64,000 nucleotides of DNA from Dyadobacter jejuensis (GTDB lineage: Bacteria > Bacteroidota > Bacteroidia > Cytophagales > Spirosomataceae), in contig NZ_QGDT01000003.1 of the NCBI RefSeq assembly GCF_003149085.1, positions 62,001 to 126,000 on the forward strand. Direction: 5' to 3'. Both the position numbers and the translations under genes were made by a program. Below the pieces are notes generated by a model, which saw only the letters and a program-made list of their open reading frames with translations, searched no databases and had not been told where the DNA came from. This document shows, piece by piece, positions 44,876 to 54,339 of this stretch. Each line of letters begins with the position of its first letter. The stretch's first letter is position 1.

Positions 44876-47050
44876 ATGAATAAAAAATACAGGTTGCTGG
44901 CGGAACAGATCCTGCTGGCCCAATTGATTTTTACTAGCTTTATTATCCTTTTCGAAAAAGAGTTGGTATTACCTCCTTGGGCTCAGGCTGCGGGACGGTT
45001 GCATCCTCTCTTATTACATTTTCCGATAGTTTTATTATTGATGGCCTTTCTGATGGCTATTTTTAAACCAAAGGATACTACTGAATTTCAAAGTTACTAC
45101 CATAGGTTCCAGCGGAGCATCCTATGCCTCGCAGTAGGGCTTTCTGGGATTACCGTCCTAATGGGCATTTTTTTAGCCCAAGAGCAGGGCTATCAAGGGG
45201 AGTTGCTCTTTTGGCATAAATGGACTGGAGTTGCTATTTATTATTTTGGAACAGTCCTTTACTTCTTGAACTACTGGCCTTTGTTTCGGAATAAACTCCA
45301 GAAAGGGGTATCTGTTCTTGGAGTCGCTTTGCTGATGATGACGGGTCATTTTGGGGCCTCTTTGACCCATGGTGAAAATTTCCTTTTGGATCCCTTAACG
45401 ACTGGTAAAGAAATATCCACGGTACCCTTGGATTCGGCTCTGGTCTTTGAGCATATTATTCAGCCTATCTTACAACAAAAATGTGTGAGCTGCCATAACG
45501 AAGACAAGGTAAAAGGGGAGTTGATGTTGACGGATCTTTCTTCCATATTGAAGGGGGGTAAATCTGGTAAGCTGTTTATTCCAGGAAATCCGCAGATGAG
45601 CCTGCTTTTAGAAAGAATTCATATGCCCATGGAAGAAAAGAAACATATGCCTCCTTCAGGAAAAGTGCAGCTTACAAAAGCCGAGAGCAGGATGCTTTAC
45701 CATTGGGTGAGTACCTATGGTAGCTCTAAAGCGAAGGTAGTAGACCTCCCCCTTTCCGATTCATTAAGGATATTGGCCATGGCCTTCCTTAAGCCCAAGG
45801 CCGTGGAAGTGGATCGTTTTGACTTCGATGAGGCCGATCCAGACTTGGTGAAGGACCTCAATAGTGATTATAGAACAGTGGCTCATTTGGCGAGTGACTC
45901 TCCAGCCTTGACGGTCAATATCTATAATAAGAGTCAATACACCGTCAAACAGATAGAAGAGTTGGCGCCAATAGCCCAACAGGTGGTGGCCCTGAACCTG
46001 AATAAGCTGCCGATCCAAGATGCTGATCTGGCTGCGGTGGCCAAACTGAAAAATTTACGGAGATTGGATCTGAATTTTACTGATATTACTGCCTCTGGGT
46101 TAAGCCATTTGCAGGCACTGGGGCATTTGCATACGCTCTCACTTTCTGGAACGCAACTGGAGATTGGCCCACTAGAAAAACAATTGGCTGGACTAAAGGC
46201 GCTGAAGCAGCTCACCGTTTGGGATACCGGACTTGATGTAGGGGCGTTAGAAAATCTGGAGAAAAAGTTTGTGGCTATCACTTTTATCAAAGGGTTCCAG
46301 GACGATGGCGCAAGCCCCCTACAGTTAAACCCTATTCAGGTAAACAATGCTTCGATGGTGTTTAATGATAATTTGGAGGTTCAGCTTTTTCATCCCATTA
46401 AGGGTACCGAAATTCGATACAGCACCGACGGATCGGTGCCCGATAGTGTTACGTCTGATGTTTATAAAACGCTGGTAATCGATAAAAATACTTTTATAAA
46501 GGCTAGAGCATTTAAAAAGGGTTGGTATGGTAGCGAAACCTCCAGCTTCGATTTCCTTAAGAATACCTACATTCCCGACAGCGTTCGACTGTCCTATGTG
46601 CTCAATAGGGTTCATAAGGCCGCTGGGGCACATACCTTTTTTGATGGTAAATTGGGTCAAATTGGGGCTAATAACCCTGCCTGGGCCAATTATTGGGCTG
46701 GAGTAAGGGATACCGACCTGGAGCTTTATGCCGAATTCAAGAAGCCTGTGGCTCTTTCGTCGGTGGGGGTCCACTATATGGTGGAAGAAGATACGGGGAT
46801 TTTCCCTCCTGATCAAATAGAGGTGTGGGGTGCTACACAACCGGGAGCCTGGAAGATACTATCTCGATTCCAAGCACCCAAAACAAGCAAAGGAGAGACC
46901 CCCAGTATCCGATTGGTGGAGGGCCGTTTTAATACGACCAAGGTCGCTTACTTAAAAATTATAGCCAAGCCTGTTTATTCTATTCCGTCCTGGAGTCGGA
47001 GAAAAGGCAATAAAGCACTCCTATTGGTCGATGAGATGTTCCTCAATTAA
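44876..47050 (+). CDS. Membrane cytochrome with LRR, chitobiase-C-like and discoidin-like domains
   Basis: 724 residues from ATG 44876; a TTG three codons earlier is less likely. Domain order: DUF2231-like membrane part with four helices (GRLHPLLLHFPIVLLLMAF near 41-59); PSCyt1 heme site CVSCHNEDKVKGELML (about 205-220) with the distal methionine region HMPPSGKVQL; leucine-rich segment (LKNLRRLDLNFTDITASGL, about 390-480); chitobiase-C-like domain (IRYSTDGSVPDSVTSDVY); discoidin-like C-terminus. The N-terminus could tie an outer catalytic step to the membrane quinone pool. Third gene of the trio. Confidence 0.85.
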   Translation: MNKKYRLLAEQILLAQLIFTSFIILFEKELVLPPWAQAAGRLHPLLLHFPIVLLLMAFLMAIFKPKDTTEFQSYYHRFQRSILCLAVGLSGITVLMGIFLAQEQGYQGELLFWHKWTGVAIYYFGTVLYFLNYWPLFRNKLQKGVSVLGVALLMMTGHFGASLTHGENFLLDPLTTGKEISTVPLDSALVFEHIIQPILQQKCVSCHNEDKVKGELMLTDLSSILKGGKSGKLFIPGNPQMSLLLERIHMPMEEKKHMPPSGKVQLTKAESRMLYHWVSTYGSSKAKVVDLPLSDSLRILAMAFLKPKAVEVDRFDFDEADPDLVKDLNSDYRTVAHLASDSPALTVNIYNKSQYTVKQIEELAPIAQQVVALNLNKLPIQDADLAAVAKLKNLRRLDLNFTDITASGLSHLQALGHLHTLSLSGTQLEIGPLEKQLAGLKALKQLTVWDTGLDVGALENLEKKFVAITFIKGFQDDGASPLQLNPIQVNNASMVFNDNLEVQLFHPIKGTEIRYSTDGSVPDSVTSDVYKTLVIDKNTFIKARAFKKGWYGSETSSFDFLKNTYIPDSVRLSYVLNRVHKAAGAHTFFDGKLGQIGANNPAWANYWAGVRDTDLELYAEFKKPVALSSVGVHYMVEEDTGIFPPDQIEVWGATQPGAWKILSRFQAPKTSKGETPSIRLVEGRFNTTKVAYLKIIAKPVYSIPSWSRRKGNKALLLVDEMFLN

Positions 47051-47130
47051 GATGCCTTCAGGGGTGGATAATGAAATTAGCGTCCTAAATTGCAAGTAGG
47101 CAATTGGTATTTATTGGTTAAAATATGAGG

Positions 47131-47138
47131 TATTTTTG
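47131..47138 (+). promoter_or_regulatory. -7 promoter element (TATTTTTG) for the ECF sigma gene
   Basis: TATTTTTG matches TAnnTTTG exactly, 31 nt before the ATG at 47169. It contains the TTG that would otherwise extend the gene, supporting the ATG start. Confidence 0.5.
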
Positions 47139-47168
47139 AGCTGTGACATTATAACTAATACAGAAACA

Positions 47169-47792
47169 ATGAAAACTCAAAAGGTATTTCAGGACCTTCG
47201 TGACGAGGAAACTAGGCTTTGGGACTCCTTATTGCAAGGAGACGCCCTCGCTTTTGAAGCCTTGATCACCTCATGTTATGACTTATTGTTTCAGTATGGG
47301 CAGAAGTTTGTTGCAGACCGGGAGCTCGTCAAGGATGCCATTCAGGATGTGTTCTTAGAAATATGGGAAAAACGACAGAAAATCGACTCCAGTATACCTC
47401 CTAAAGCATACTTATTGGCTTGTCTGCGCCGCCGTCTACACCGGATGCAAAAGAAGAGTTGGCCCCTTCTTTTTACAGATCCTTCCGATACCCAGTCCGA
47501 TTTTATGGTAGAATTCAGTGCAGAATACCAACATATAGAGCGGGAGAAGGATCGATTATTAGCCGCTCAAATGACCGCACTACTCCACCAACTTCCTTCC
47601 CGCCAGCAAGAGGCCATATATTTGCGATTTTTTAAGGGACTCGACCGCTACGCTATAGCTGAAATCATGGAGATACACCCTCAATCGGTTTCTAATCTCC
47701 TCCAAACGGCTTTTAAATGGCTTAAAACAAAATGGGTGTTTGTCGTCAGTACCTTCGGTTACCTACTGTCGGCCTTCGACGGTCGCTTATAG
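47169..47792 (+). CDS. ECF RNA polymerase sigma-70 factor
   Basis: 207 residues from ATG 47169 (MKTQKVFQDLRDEE). Region 2: FEALITSCYDLLFQYGQKFV and ELVKDAIQDVFLEIWEKR; region 4: LPSRQQEAIYLRFFKGLDRY and IAEIMEIHPQSVSNLLQTAF. This is the Bacteroidota SigG-like group that sits beside FecR and SusC/D. It should be held by the FecR protein encoded next and released by a signal from the TonB receptor to express the SusCD genes. A short C-terminal hydrophobic tail (WVFVVSTFGYLLSAF) is unusual. Confidence 0.93.
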   Translation: MKTQKVFQDLRDEETRLWDSLLQGDALAFEALITSCYDLLFQYGQKFVADRELVKDAIQDVFLEIWEKRQKIDSSIPPKAYLLACLRRRLHRMQKKSWPLLFTDPSDTQSDFMVEFSAEYQHIEREKDRLLAAQMTALLHQLPSRQQEAIYLRFFKGLDRYAIAEIMEIHPQSVSNLLQTAFKWLKTKWVFVVSTFGYLLSAFDGRL

Positions 47793-47916
47793 ACCGTTAG
47801 TATTGGCGCTTCCATGTGTTCTTGATTTAAATTAAACTTTTTCAAAAAAAATTTGAATATATACAGTATCTAATGGTGGGTTCGGTCTAATGATATATAA
47901 ATAGGACTATTTATTA

Positions 47917-49020
47917 ATGGATCACTACAATCAATATACTGTCGAAGAGCTCGTTTGGGACGTTTCCTTTCGGAACTGGGTACTTAGCCCAACCCGAGAA
48001 GACCACCAGCTATGGGAAGGGTGGCTACTGGATCATCCCGAAAAGAGGGAGGTAGTACGTCAAGCACGCACCATGGTCCTTCATATTACTCCTGATGAGG
48101 GCTCTTTATCACCTTTTGAAAAGAGGCAGGCCATCAAGAATATTATCAGCTCGGTGGGTCAGGAGTCTGGTAATCAGCCAGCTGCTAATCCACACAAAAT
48201 ATACCCCCGTATCGCGATGGCCGTTGCAGCTTGCCTAGTTTTGGGATTTGGTATTCTGTGGGCCTATAATCTACATCAACGCCCAGTAGGGATCGACTAT
48301 CAGGCTTTGGTATCTCAAGCGGCAAAGCCCCTGCTCGAGCGCCAGAATGCTAGCGATACAGCAATAAGCATTAGGCTGGCCGATGGCAGCCGAGTGGAGC
48401 TGCAACCTAAGAGTAAAATAAGTTATCCTCGGCAATTTGATGGCGGGAAGCGGGAGGTATTTCTTTCTGGAGAAGCATTTTTCGAGATCAGTAAGGATGC
48501 GTCACGACCATTTTATGTATATGCCAATGAGGTGGTTACCAAGGTCCTTGGGACGAGTTTTGTAGTACGGTCATTTTCTGAAGAGCAAGAGGTGTCGGTA
48601 CGAGTCAAAACAGGACGGGTGGCGGTATTTGCACATAATGACCCGGAAGACGGCAATGCGGAAGATGCGAATCGGCTTTCGGGGACCATCTTGGATCCTA
48701 ATCAGCAAATTATCGTAGAAAGAAAATCTGTTAAGATGGTAAAATCGTTGATTCCTATTCCCGAAATGGTCCACCTACCCGAGGAGACTCCAGTGTTCGA
48801 TTTCGATGAAATACCGGTAAAAGATGTTTTTGCAATTATTTCTTCAGCTTATGGCGTAGAGATTATCACGGATAGGACGGTCAGCTATGACTGCCCCTTA
48901 TCGGCCAATTTATCGGGTATGTCTCTTTTTGAGAAAGTAGACCTGGTGTGTAGGGCCATTGGAGTTCGCTATGAGAGCATCGATGGAAAAATAATAATAG
49001 AAGGAAAGGGATGTAAATAA
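47917..49020 (+). CDS. FecR-type anti-sigma factor
   Basis: 367 residues. Cytoplasmic N-terminus (about 1-85; WLLDHPEKREVVRQA), one membrane helix (about 89-110; IAMAVAACLVLGFGILWAY), periplasmic FecR domain (ISIRLADGSRVELQPKSKIS, GEAFFEISKDASRPFYVYA, TKVLGTSFVVRSF) and C-terminal DUF4974 (VKDVFAIISSAYGVEIIT ... IIIEGKGCK). The DUF4974 part is STN-like and probably meets the STN domain of the SusC encoded next. Confidence 0.94.
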   Translation: MDHYNQYTVEELVWDVSFRNWVLSPTREDHQLWEGWLLDHPEKREVVRQARTMVLHITPDEGSLSPFEKRQAIKNIISSVGQESGNQPAANPHKIYPRIAMAVAACLVLGFGILWAYNLHQRPVGIDYQALVSQAAKPLLERQNASDTAISIRLADGSRVELQPKSKISYPRQFDGGKREVFLSGEAFFEISKDASRPFYVYANEVVTKVLGTSFVVRSFSEEQEVSVRVKTGRVAVFAHNDPEDGNAEDANRLSGTILDPNQQIIVERKSVKMVKSLIPIPEMVHLPEETPVFDFDEIPVKDVFAIISSAYGVEIITDRTVSYDCPLSANLSGMSLFEKVDLVCRAIGVRYESIDGKIIIEGKGCK

Positions 49021-49033
49021 TCCTAAAAATAAT

Positions 49034-49063
49034 AGGTCAGTGATGCGCCAACATCACTGACCT
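49034..49063. other. Perfect 12-bp inverted repeat between fecR-like gene and susC-like gene
   Basis: AGGTCAGTGATG (49034-49045) and CATCACTGACCT (49052-49063) are exact reverse complements around a 6-nt loop. No T-run follows, so it is a weak candidate for intrinsic termination; it may be a processing, attenuation or protein-binding site. It starts 14 bp after the FecR stop. Confidence 0.6.
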
Positions 49064-49153
49064 GAGTGCCCCTAAGGTTTTGCGACCAACGTTCCCATGG
49101 GTATGGGTGGGGGAGTTTGTGTCAAGTAGTATTAACAAAAACCAATCAAAACT

Positions 49154-52100
49154 ATGAAAATACCCTTACAGTTCAACCGACAACTGTTACTTTTTATGCG
49201 CATTAGCCTTATTCAACTCTTTATTTCCCTGTGCTTTATAAGTACAGCTACAGCGGTAGACGTACGTGCTCAGGAATTACTACGCAAAAAAATAACATTA
49301 CATGCCGAGAATCAGGATGTGAAATCGCTGCTTAACCGACTAGAAAAACAAGCCAACGTACGATTCGTATTTAGTTCTAAATTGATACAGAGTGGTAGGA
49401 AGGTCTCTATGGATCAGACGGACAGGGCCTTGGCCGACGTGCTCAACGATCTGCTAGTTCCATTGGGGCTTAGCTACGAGGTATCGGGCAAGAACATCGT
49501 GATACGGCCTAAAGTGGTCGAGTCCAGTTCCAGCGAACCAAAGGTTTCTGCATCGATAAAAGCCATGGCCGTCGACAGGGTCATCAAAGGAAGGGTGAGC
49601 GATGTGGCTAGCGGCGAAGGCTTACCGGGAGTAAATGTTTTGATAAAAGGCACTCAGACGGGTACGACTACCGATGCCGATGGCAATTACCAATTAGAAG
49701 TTCCTGGTGCTAGTTCCATTTTGGTATTCAGTTTTGTAGGCTACGAGTCCCTAGAAGCCCCTGCTGGCTCTGGTGACCGCTTGGATATAAGTCTGACAGT
49801 AGATCTAAAGTCGCTAGAAGAAGTGGTGGTGGTAGGCTATGGTACCGTCAAGAAAAGTGATGTAACGGGATCGGTATCGTCTGTAAAATCGGGTGAACTG
49901 ACTGCTTATCCAGCATTGGGGACCGTTCAGGCCCTGCAAGGCCGTGCTGCCGGCGTGCAGATCCAAGCCACCAACGGGGAGCCCGGGGCTGGGTATAAAG
50001 TTCGGATTCGTGGAGGGACTTCTATCAACGCTAACAGCGACCCCATTTATGTAGTCGACGGGTTTGTAGGTGGGACCATGCCTCCTCCCGAGGATATAGA
50101 GTCTATTGAAATATTAAAAGATGCTTCGGCAACGGCCATTTACGGATCTAGGGGTGCCAACGGAGTAGTGATGGTAACCACCAAAAGAGGAAAATCGGGA
50201 AAACCACGGATAGAATTTAATACCTCCTTTTCTTCTCAAAAAGAAATTAATCGCCTCGATCTGCTCAATTCAGAACAGTTTTTGGACTACATTCAAGAAA
50301 TAAAACCAACGGTACAGTCTATGGGGGCCGATACCGATTGGCAGGACGAAGTACTTCGAAAAGGGGGGATTCAGAATCATCAGCTTTCTATTGCAGGAGG
50401 TAACGAGGCGGTGAAGTATTATGTGTCAGGATCTTTATATGACCAAAAGGGGATCATTATCAATTCGGACTACAAGCGGTATTCATTAACGAGTAATATC
50501 GATATTCAGGCTTCGTCGAAATTGAAATTGGGTCTTAATATCTTCGCTCAGCGTGTAGACCGCAACCAATCGAAAACCCAGGAGAGTTCGGGTGGGCTGA
50601 CACCCGGCGTAATTGCCTCCGCTTTTAAGTTTGAGCCCGACCAGCCGATTAGGAACGCAGCGGGTGCTTTCACGGTGGCTCGGTTAAATGACCCGATAGA
50701 CAATCCCTATGCCATTGCGACTCAATTACAGAACAGCACTTTGTCGGATAGGCTTCAAGCCAATTTTTTCGCTGAATATGATATCGTAAATGACCTGAAG
50801 TTTAAGACTACCTTTGGTGCAACGACTTATAGCAGCCGGACGGGTACCTTCGATCCTACAACCCTAAACACCGGACGGACGGTGGGTGGATCCGCTACCG
50901 TGACGGGAGCTAAAAACACCCTGCTGTTAAATGAGAATTACCTGACTTATAGCAAAACAATAGGGGTGCATGATTTTAACGTTCTTGGCGGGTACTCCAT
51001 CCAAAACTCTTCTAATGAGTCCTGGGGTGGAACGGGACAATCGTTTATTACCGATGCCGTTTCTTATTGGAATCTTGGGGGTTCATCGGTATGGAAGAGT
51101 CCAACCTCGGGCTTGACCGAATGGCAAATTGCCTCATACTATGCTCGTGCCACGTATTCTATCGCCGATCGCTATTTGTTTACCGCCAATATCCGTCGCG
51201 ATGGATCATCCAACTTTAGCAAGAATAACAAATGGGCCACTTTCCCCTCTGGAGCCTTCGCTTGGAAAATGTCGAATGAAGCGTTTATGCAGAATGTAAC
51301 GGCCGTTAGCCAATGGAAATGGCGGGTAAGTTATGGGTTAACGGGCAATCAGGCCATTGCACCCTACCAGACGATGGCGCGTTTTTCAAATATCTTTACC
51401 GTTATTAATGGGACAGCTGTGAATGCGATATGGCCTACCACCGTCGCCAATAATGACTTGACCTGGGAAACCACCACTCAGCTTGATGTGGGGACCGATG
51501 TCTCCTTGTTCAATAACCGCTTGAATGTAACGGCCGACTATTACCGGATGGTTACCAGAGATCTCCTTTTTAACGTACAGCTTCCGCAGTACTCGGGTTT
51601 TTCGACCCAGCTGCAAAATATTGGTGCTGTTGAAAACAAAGGTTTTGAATTTACATTGGGTACCCGAAATCTGGTGGGCAACTTTAAGTGGAACACCGAT
51701 TTTAACCTGTCTATCAACCGTAACAAGGTCTTAGAGCTTCCCGGTGGCACCGATATTATGTACGGTTCGGGCCCTGGGCATTTAGTGGGGCTGAATCAAA
51801 CCCAAATCCTGCGTGAAGGTTATCCTGTAGGGAGTTTCTTTGGCTGGATTTATGATGGGGTCTATCAGGAAGGAGACGACTTTATTCCTGGCGGTGGCTT
51901 TGAGACAGAGGCTGGAGGAGAGAAATTCAGGGATATCGATGGTACCAAGGATAGTAATGGACAGCTGACTGGCGTTCCCGACGGGCAGCTCAATAGCGAT
52001 GACCGGACTATAATTGGTAATCCACATCCGAAATTTACTTGGGGATTAAATAATGACTTTAGTTATAAGGGTTTTGATTTGAATATCTTTTTGCAAGGAT

Positions 52101-52531
52101 CGCAGGGCAACGACATGCTTAGTTATACGCTGATGGAGCTTAATTTGCTATCGGGCATCAATAACGCTACGACTGCGGCGCTTGACCGCTGGACGCCCAC
52201 CAATACCGATACAGATGTTCCCAAGGCGCAGCTAGGACGTACCAGAAGGGTATCTACTCGCTGGGTGTCCGATGGTAGTTTCGTCCGCCTAAAGAATGTA
52301 TCCTTAGGGTATAATCTGCCTGCTGCATTACTTGAAGGGTCTAAAATAAGGAAGGTAAGGGTCTATTTCAGTGCCCAAAACATCCTGACGATGACCAAGT
52401 ATGAAGGCTACGATCCTGAAGTTAATTACTCATCAACCGGTGATACCAACAGCAATACGAATCTTGGCTTGGATTATGGAAGTTATCCTAATGCGAAGTC
52501 CTATACGGTAGGTCTTAATATTGGTTTCTAA
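49154..52531 (+). CDS. SusC/RagA-type TonB-dependent receptor with STN domain
   Basis: 1125 residues. Signal-peptide region (about 13-40), STN signalling domain (about 47-117; NVRFVFSSKLIQSGRKVSMD), carboxypeptidase-D-like domain (about 144-205; GLPGVNVLIKGTQTGTTTDA), SusC-specific plug motif (EEVVVVGYGTVKKSDVTGSV, then VRIRGGTSINANSDPIYVVD and YGSRGANGVVMVTTKRG), and a long barrel ending SYTVGLNIGF. The STN domain means that this receptor signals to the FecR/sigma pair upstream. It imports an oligosaccharide or other ligand together with the SusD lipoprotein; ligand unknown, since no degradative enzyme sits in the same transcript. Confidence 0.97.
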   Translation: MKIPLQFNRQLLLFMRISLIQLFISLCFISTATAVDVRAQELLRKKITLHAENQDVKSLLNRLEKQANVRFVFSSKLIQSGRKVSMDQTDRALADVLNDLLVPLGLSYEVSGKNIVIRPKVVESSSSEPKVSASIKAMAVDRVIKGRVSDVASGEGLPGVNVLIKGTQTGTTTDADGNYQLEVPGASSILVFSFVGYESLEAPAGSGDRLDISLTVDLKSLEEVVVVGYGTVKKSDVTGSVSSVKSGELTAYPALGTVQALQGRAAGVQIQATNGEPGAGYKVRIRGGTSINANSDPIYVVDGFVGGTMPPPEDIESIEILKDASATAIYGSRGANGVVMVTTKRGKSGKPRIEFNTSFSSQKEINRLDLLNSEQFLDYIQEIKPTVQSMGADTDWQDEVLRKGGIQNHQLSIAGGNEAVKYYVSGSLYDQKGIIINSDYKRYSLTSNIDIQASSKLKLGLNIFAQRVDRNQSKTQESSGGLTPGVIASAFKFEPDQPIRNAAGAFTVARLNDPIDNPYAIATQLQNSTLSDRLQANFFAEYDIVNDLKFKTTFGATTYSSRTGTFDPTTLNTGRTVGGSATVTGAKNTLLLNENYLTYSKTIGVHDFNVLGGYSIQNSSNESWGGTGQSFITDAVSYWNLGGSSVWKSPTSGLTEWQIASYYARATYSIADRYLFTANIRRDGSSNFSKNNKWATFPSGAFAWKMSNEAFMQNVTAVSQWKWRVSYGLTGNQAIAPYQTMARFSNIFTVINGTAVNAIWPTTVANNDLTWETTTQLDVGTDVSLFNNRLNVTADYYRMVTRDLLFNVQLPQYSGFSTQLQNIGAVENKGFEFTLGTRNLVGNFKWNTDFNLSINRNKVLELPGGTDIMYGSGPGHLVGLNQTQILREGYPVGSFFGWIYDGVYQEGDDFIPGGGFETEAGGEKFRDIDGTKDSNGQLTGVPDGQLNSDDRTIIGNPHPKFTWGLNNDFSYKGFDLNIFLQGSQGNDMLSYTLMELNLLSGINNATTAALDRWTPTNTDTDVPKAQLGRTRRVSTRWVSDGSFVRLKNVSLGYNLPAALLEGSKIRKVRVYFSAQNILTMTKYEGYDPEVNYSSTGDTNSNTNLGLDYGSYPNAKSYTVGLNIGF

Positions 52532-52560
52532 TACATCAGCCACTCAAAACGAAGATACTC

Positions 52561-54081
52561 ATGAAATACACTAATATATTCAAATACCTTATCGCCTCTG
52601 CAGCCCTGGTTTTTACAGGATGTGAAGACCTGGAAGAAAAACCAGTAGGACTGTTGGCTCCAGAATCAATTTTTAAGAGCACCACCGACGTGGAGACGTC
52701 CATATTTGGGGCTTATGGGCTCATCGCCACCGAAAGTCTTTACGGAAGGCAGTATGTGTCGGCCCTGATGTTGCGCAGCGATATGGTCGACATTGGTGAC
52801 AGAGGGACGCCTGCCGAGCGTCAACAAGTCAACGACTTTAATATGGACGATAATAATGGTATGCTCATTAAGTTTTGGCCCTATTGGTACCGGGTTATTA
52901 GCGCGGCCAATGCCTCGATAGCCGGTGCCGAGTCGCTGGGGCTTTCCGAAGCAGAGGTGAACCCGTTAATTGCGGAGGCACGTTTTATACGTGCTTTTAG
53001 TTACTTCCATTTGGTACAATTATTCGGCGATATTCCCTATGTCGATTATTTCGTAACCAATCCAAGTGCTGTTAAAGAGATCTCTAAGACCCCGGAGGCA
53101 ACGGTGTATTCAGGGATAATTGCCGATCTGGAATATGCCAAACAATGGCTCCCCGACCACCAGCCGGCGTCGGTAAGGGCCCGAGCCACCAAAGGAACGG
53201 CGGGAGCCTACTTGGCATCCGTTCATCTCACTCGCCAAGACTATGCCCAAGCTTATACCGAGGCCAAATGGGTCATCGACAATAAGGACCGATTCGGATA
53301 TGGCCTGGTAGACGATTTTCAGACCTTGTTTAAGGCTCCACAGGCCAACGACCTCAAGGAGCATATTTTCCATATCGACTTTTTGGGCCTTCAAAATGGC
53401 TCGAGTGGTGCCAATGACGATATTATGCCACCTATGACTGGGGTACGGGGAGCCGATGCGCCCCGTAGTGGTTGGAGTGTGCTAGTGCCATCCATGAAGG
53501 TGTACAACGACTGGGATAGCAGAGACTACCGTAAAAAGGTAAGTTTCGTGGACTCTATCATGATAGGTGGGGTAATGAAACCCTATACCGATTTTCCCAA
53601 TACGCCTAGGCCGCATATTGCTAAGTATGCAGAGTATGCAGGTAACTCCAATACGGAAGGACGCTATTCCGACCAAAATTACTCGGCCTTTCGTTATGCC
53701 GAAGTGCTGTTGATAGCTGCCGAGGCCCTGGCCGAAACCTCCGGCGCTACAGCGGAGGCAGTTGGGTATGTGAATCAGATAAGAGCCCGAGCTAGGAACT
53801 GGGCGGGAACTACTACTACCTTTCCCGAAAACGTGCCCACGGGTTTGAGTAAGGCCGACTTTATAAACTTGGTAATGGATGAACGTAGGCTCGAACTGGC
53901 CTTTGAATACAAACGTTGGTTCGATATAAAAAGAAGAAAGCTGGGAGACGTCGCCTTCAAAGGGGTTAATTCAACCGAAATTCACGAGAATTTTGATGCC
54001 AACCGGGATTATCTGATGCCTCTTCCAAGTGTGGAGCTGCAAGTTAATCCTAATTTGGCTCCTCAGAACCCAGGGTATTAA
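52561..54081 (+). CDS. SusD/RagB-type substrate-binding lipoprotein
   Basis: 506 residues. Lipobox LVFTGCEDL (cysteine at about 21). Helical TPR-like core of SusD: FWPYWYRVISAANASIAG, AEARFIRAFSYFHLVQLFGD (about 139-158) and FRYAEVLLIAAEALAETSG; the C-terminal RagB/SusD part holds MDERRLELAFEYKRWFDIKR. It forms the lid of the SusC transporter at the cell surface. It follows susC by 29 bp and is the last gene of the unit. Confidence 0.96.
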   Translation: MKYTNIFKYLIASAALVFTGCEDLEEKPVGLLAPESIFKSTTDVETSIFGAYGLIATESLYGRQYVSALMLRSDMVDIGDRGTPAERQQVNDFNMDDNNGMLIKFWPYWYRVISAANASIAGAESLGLSEAEVNPLIAEARFIRAFSYFHLVQLFGDIPYVDYFVTNPSAVKEISKTPEATVYSGIIADLEYAKQWLPDHQPASVRARATKGTAGAYLASVHLTRQDYAQAYTEAKWVIDNKDRFGYGLVDDFQTLFKAPQANDLKEHIFHIDFLGLQNGSSGANDDIMPPMTGVRGADAPRSGWSVLVPSMKVYNDWDSRDYRKKVSFVDSIMIGGVMKPYTDFPNTPRPHIAKYAEYAGNSNTEGRYSDQNYSAFRYAEVLLIAAEALAETSGATAEAVGYVNQIRARARNWAGTTTTFPENVPTGLSKADFINLVMDERRLELAFEYKRWFDIKRRKLGDVAFKGVNSTEIHENFDANRDYLMPLPSVELQVNPNLAPQNPGY

Positions 54082-54101
54082 GCAGTTGTAAGTAATAGCG
54101 T

Positions 54102-54135
54102 ATTGCCAGCCAAATCCTGCTATTTGGCTGGCGAT
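54102..54135 (+). terminator. Terminator of the SusCD unit
   Basis: ATTGCCAGCCAAAT (54102-54115) pairs with ATTTGGCTGGCGAT (54122-54135), a 14-bp stem with one G-U pair and a 6-nt loop, followed by ATTTATTTATG. It lies 20 bp after the susD stop. Confidence 0.8.
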
Positions 54136-54339
54136 ATTTATTTATGAGCCTGTTCAGTTTTGAGGGGGCAGCGGAGAAAATCTCACTCCGTTTTGATTTT
54201 TGTTTTATTTCATCCATCTTCACCCAAGGGTATAATCGAGCTAGGCTATTCGCTTTTAGAATGATTTTATTTCAATTAGAACGATAGAAGAATCAATAGG
54301 CACCGTGCTGCCTATTAGGATCAAGAGCTGGTAATAGGG

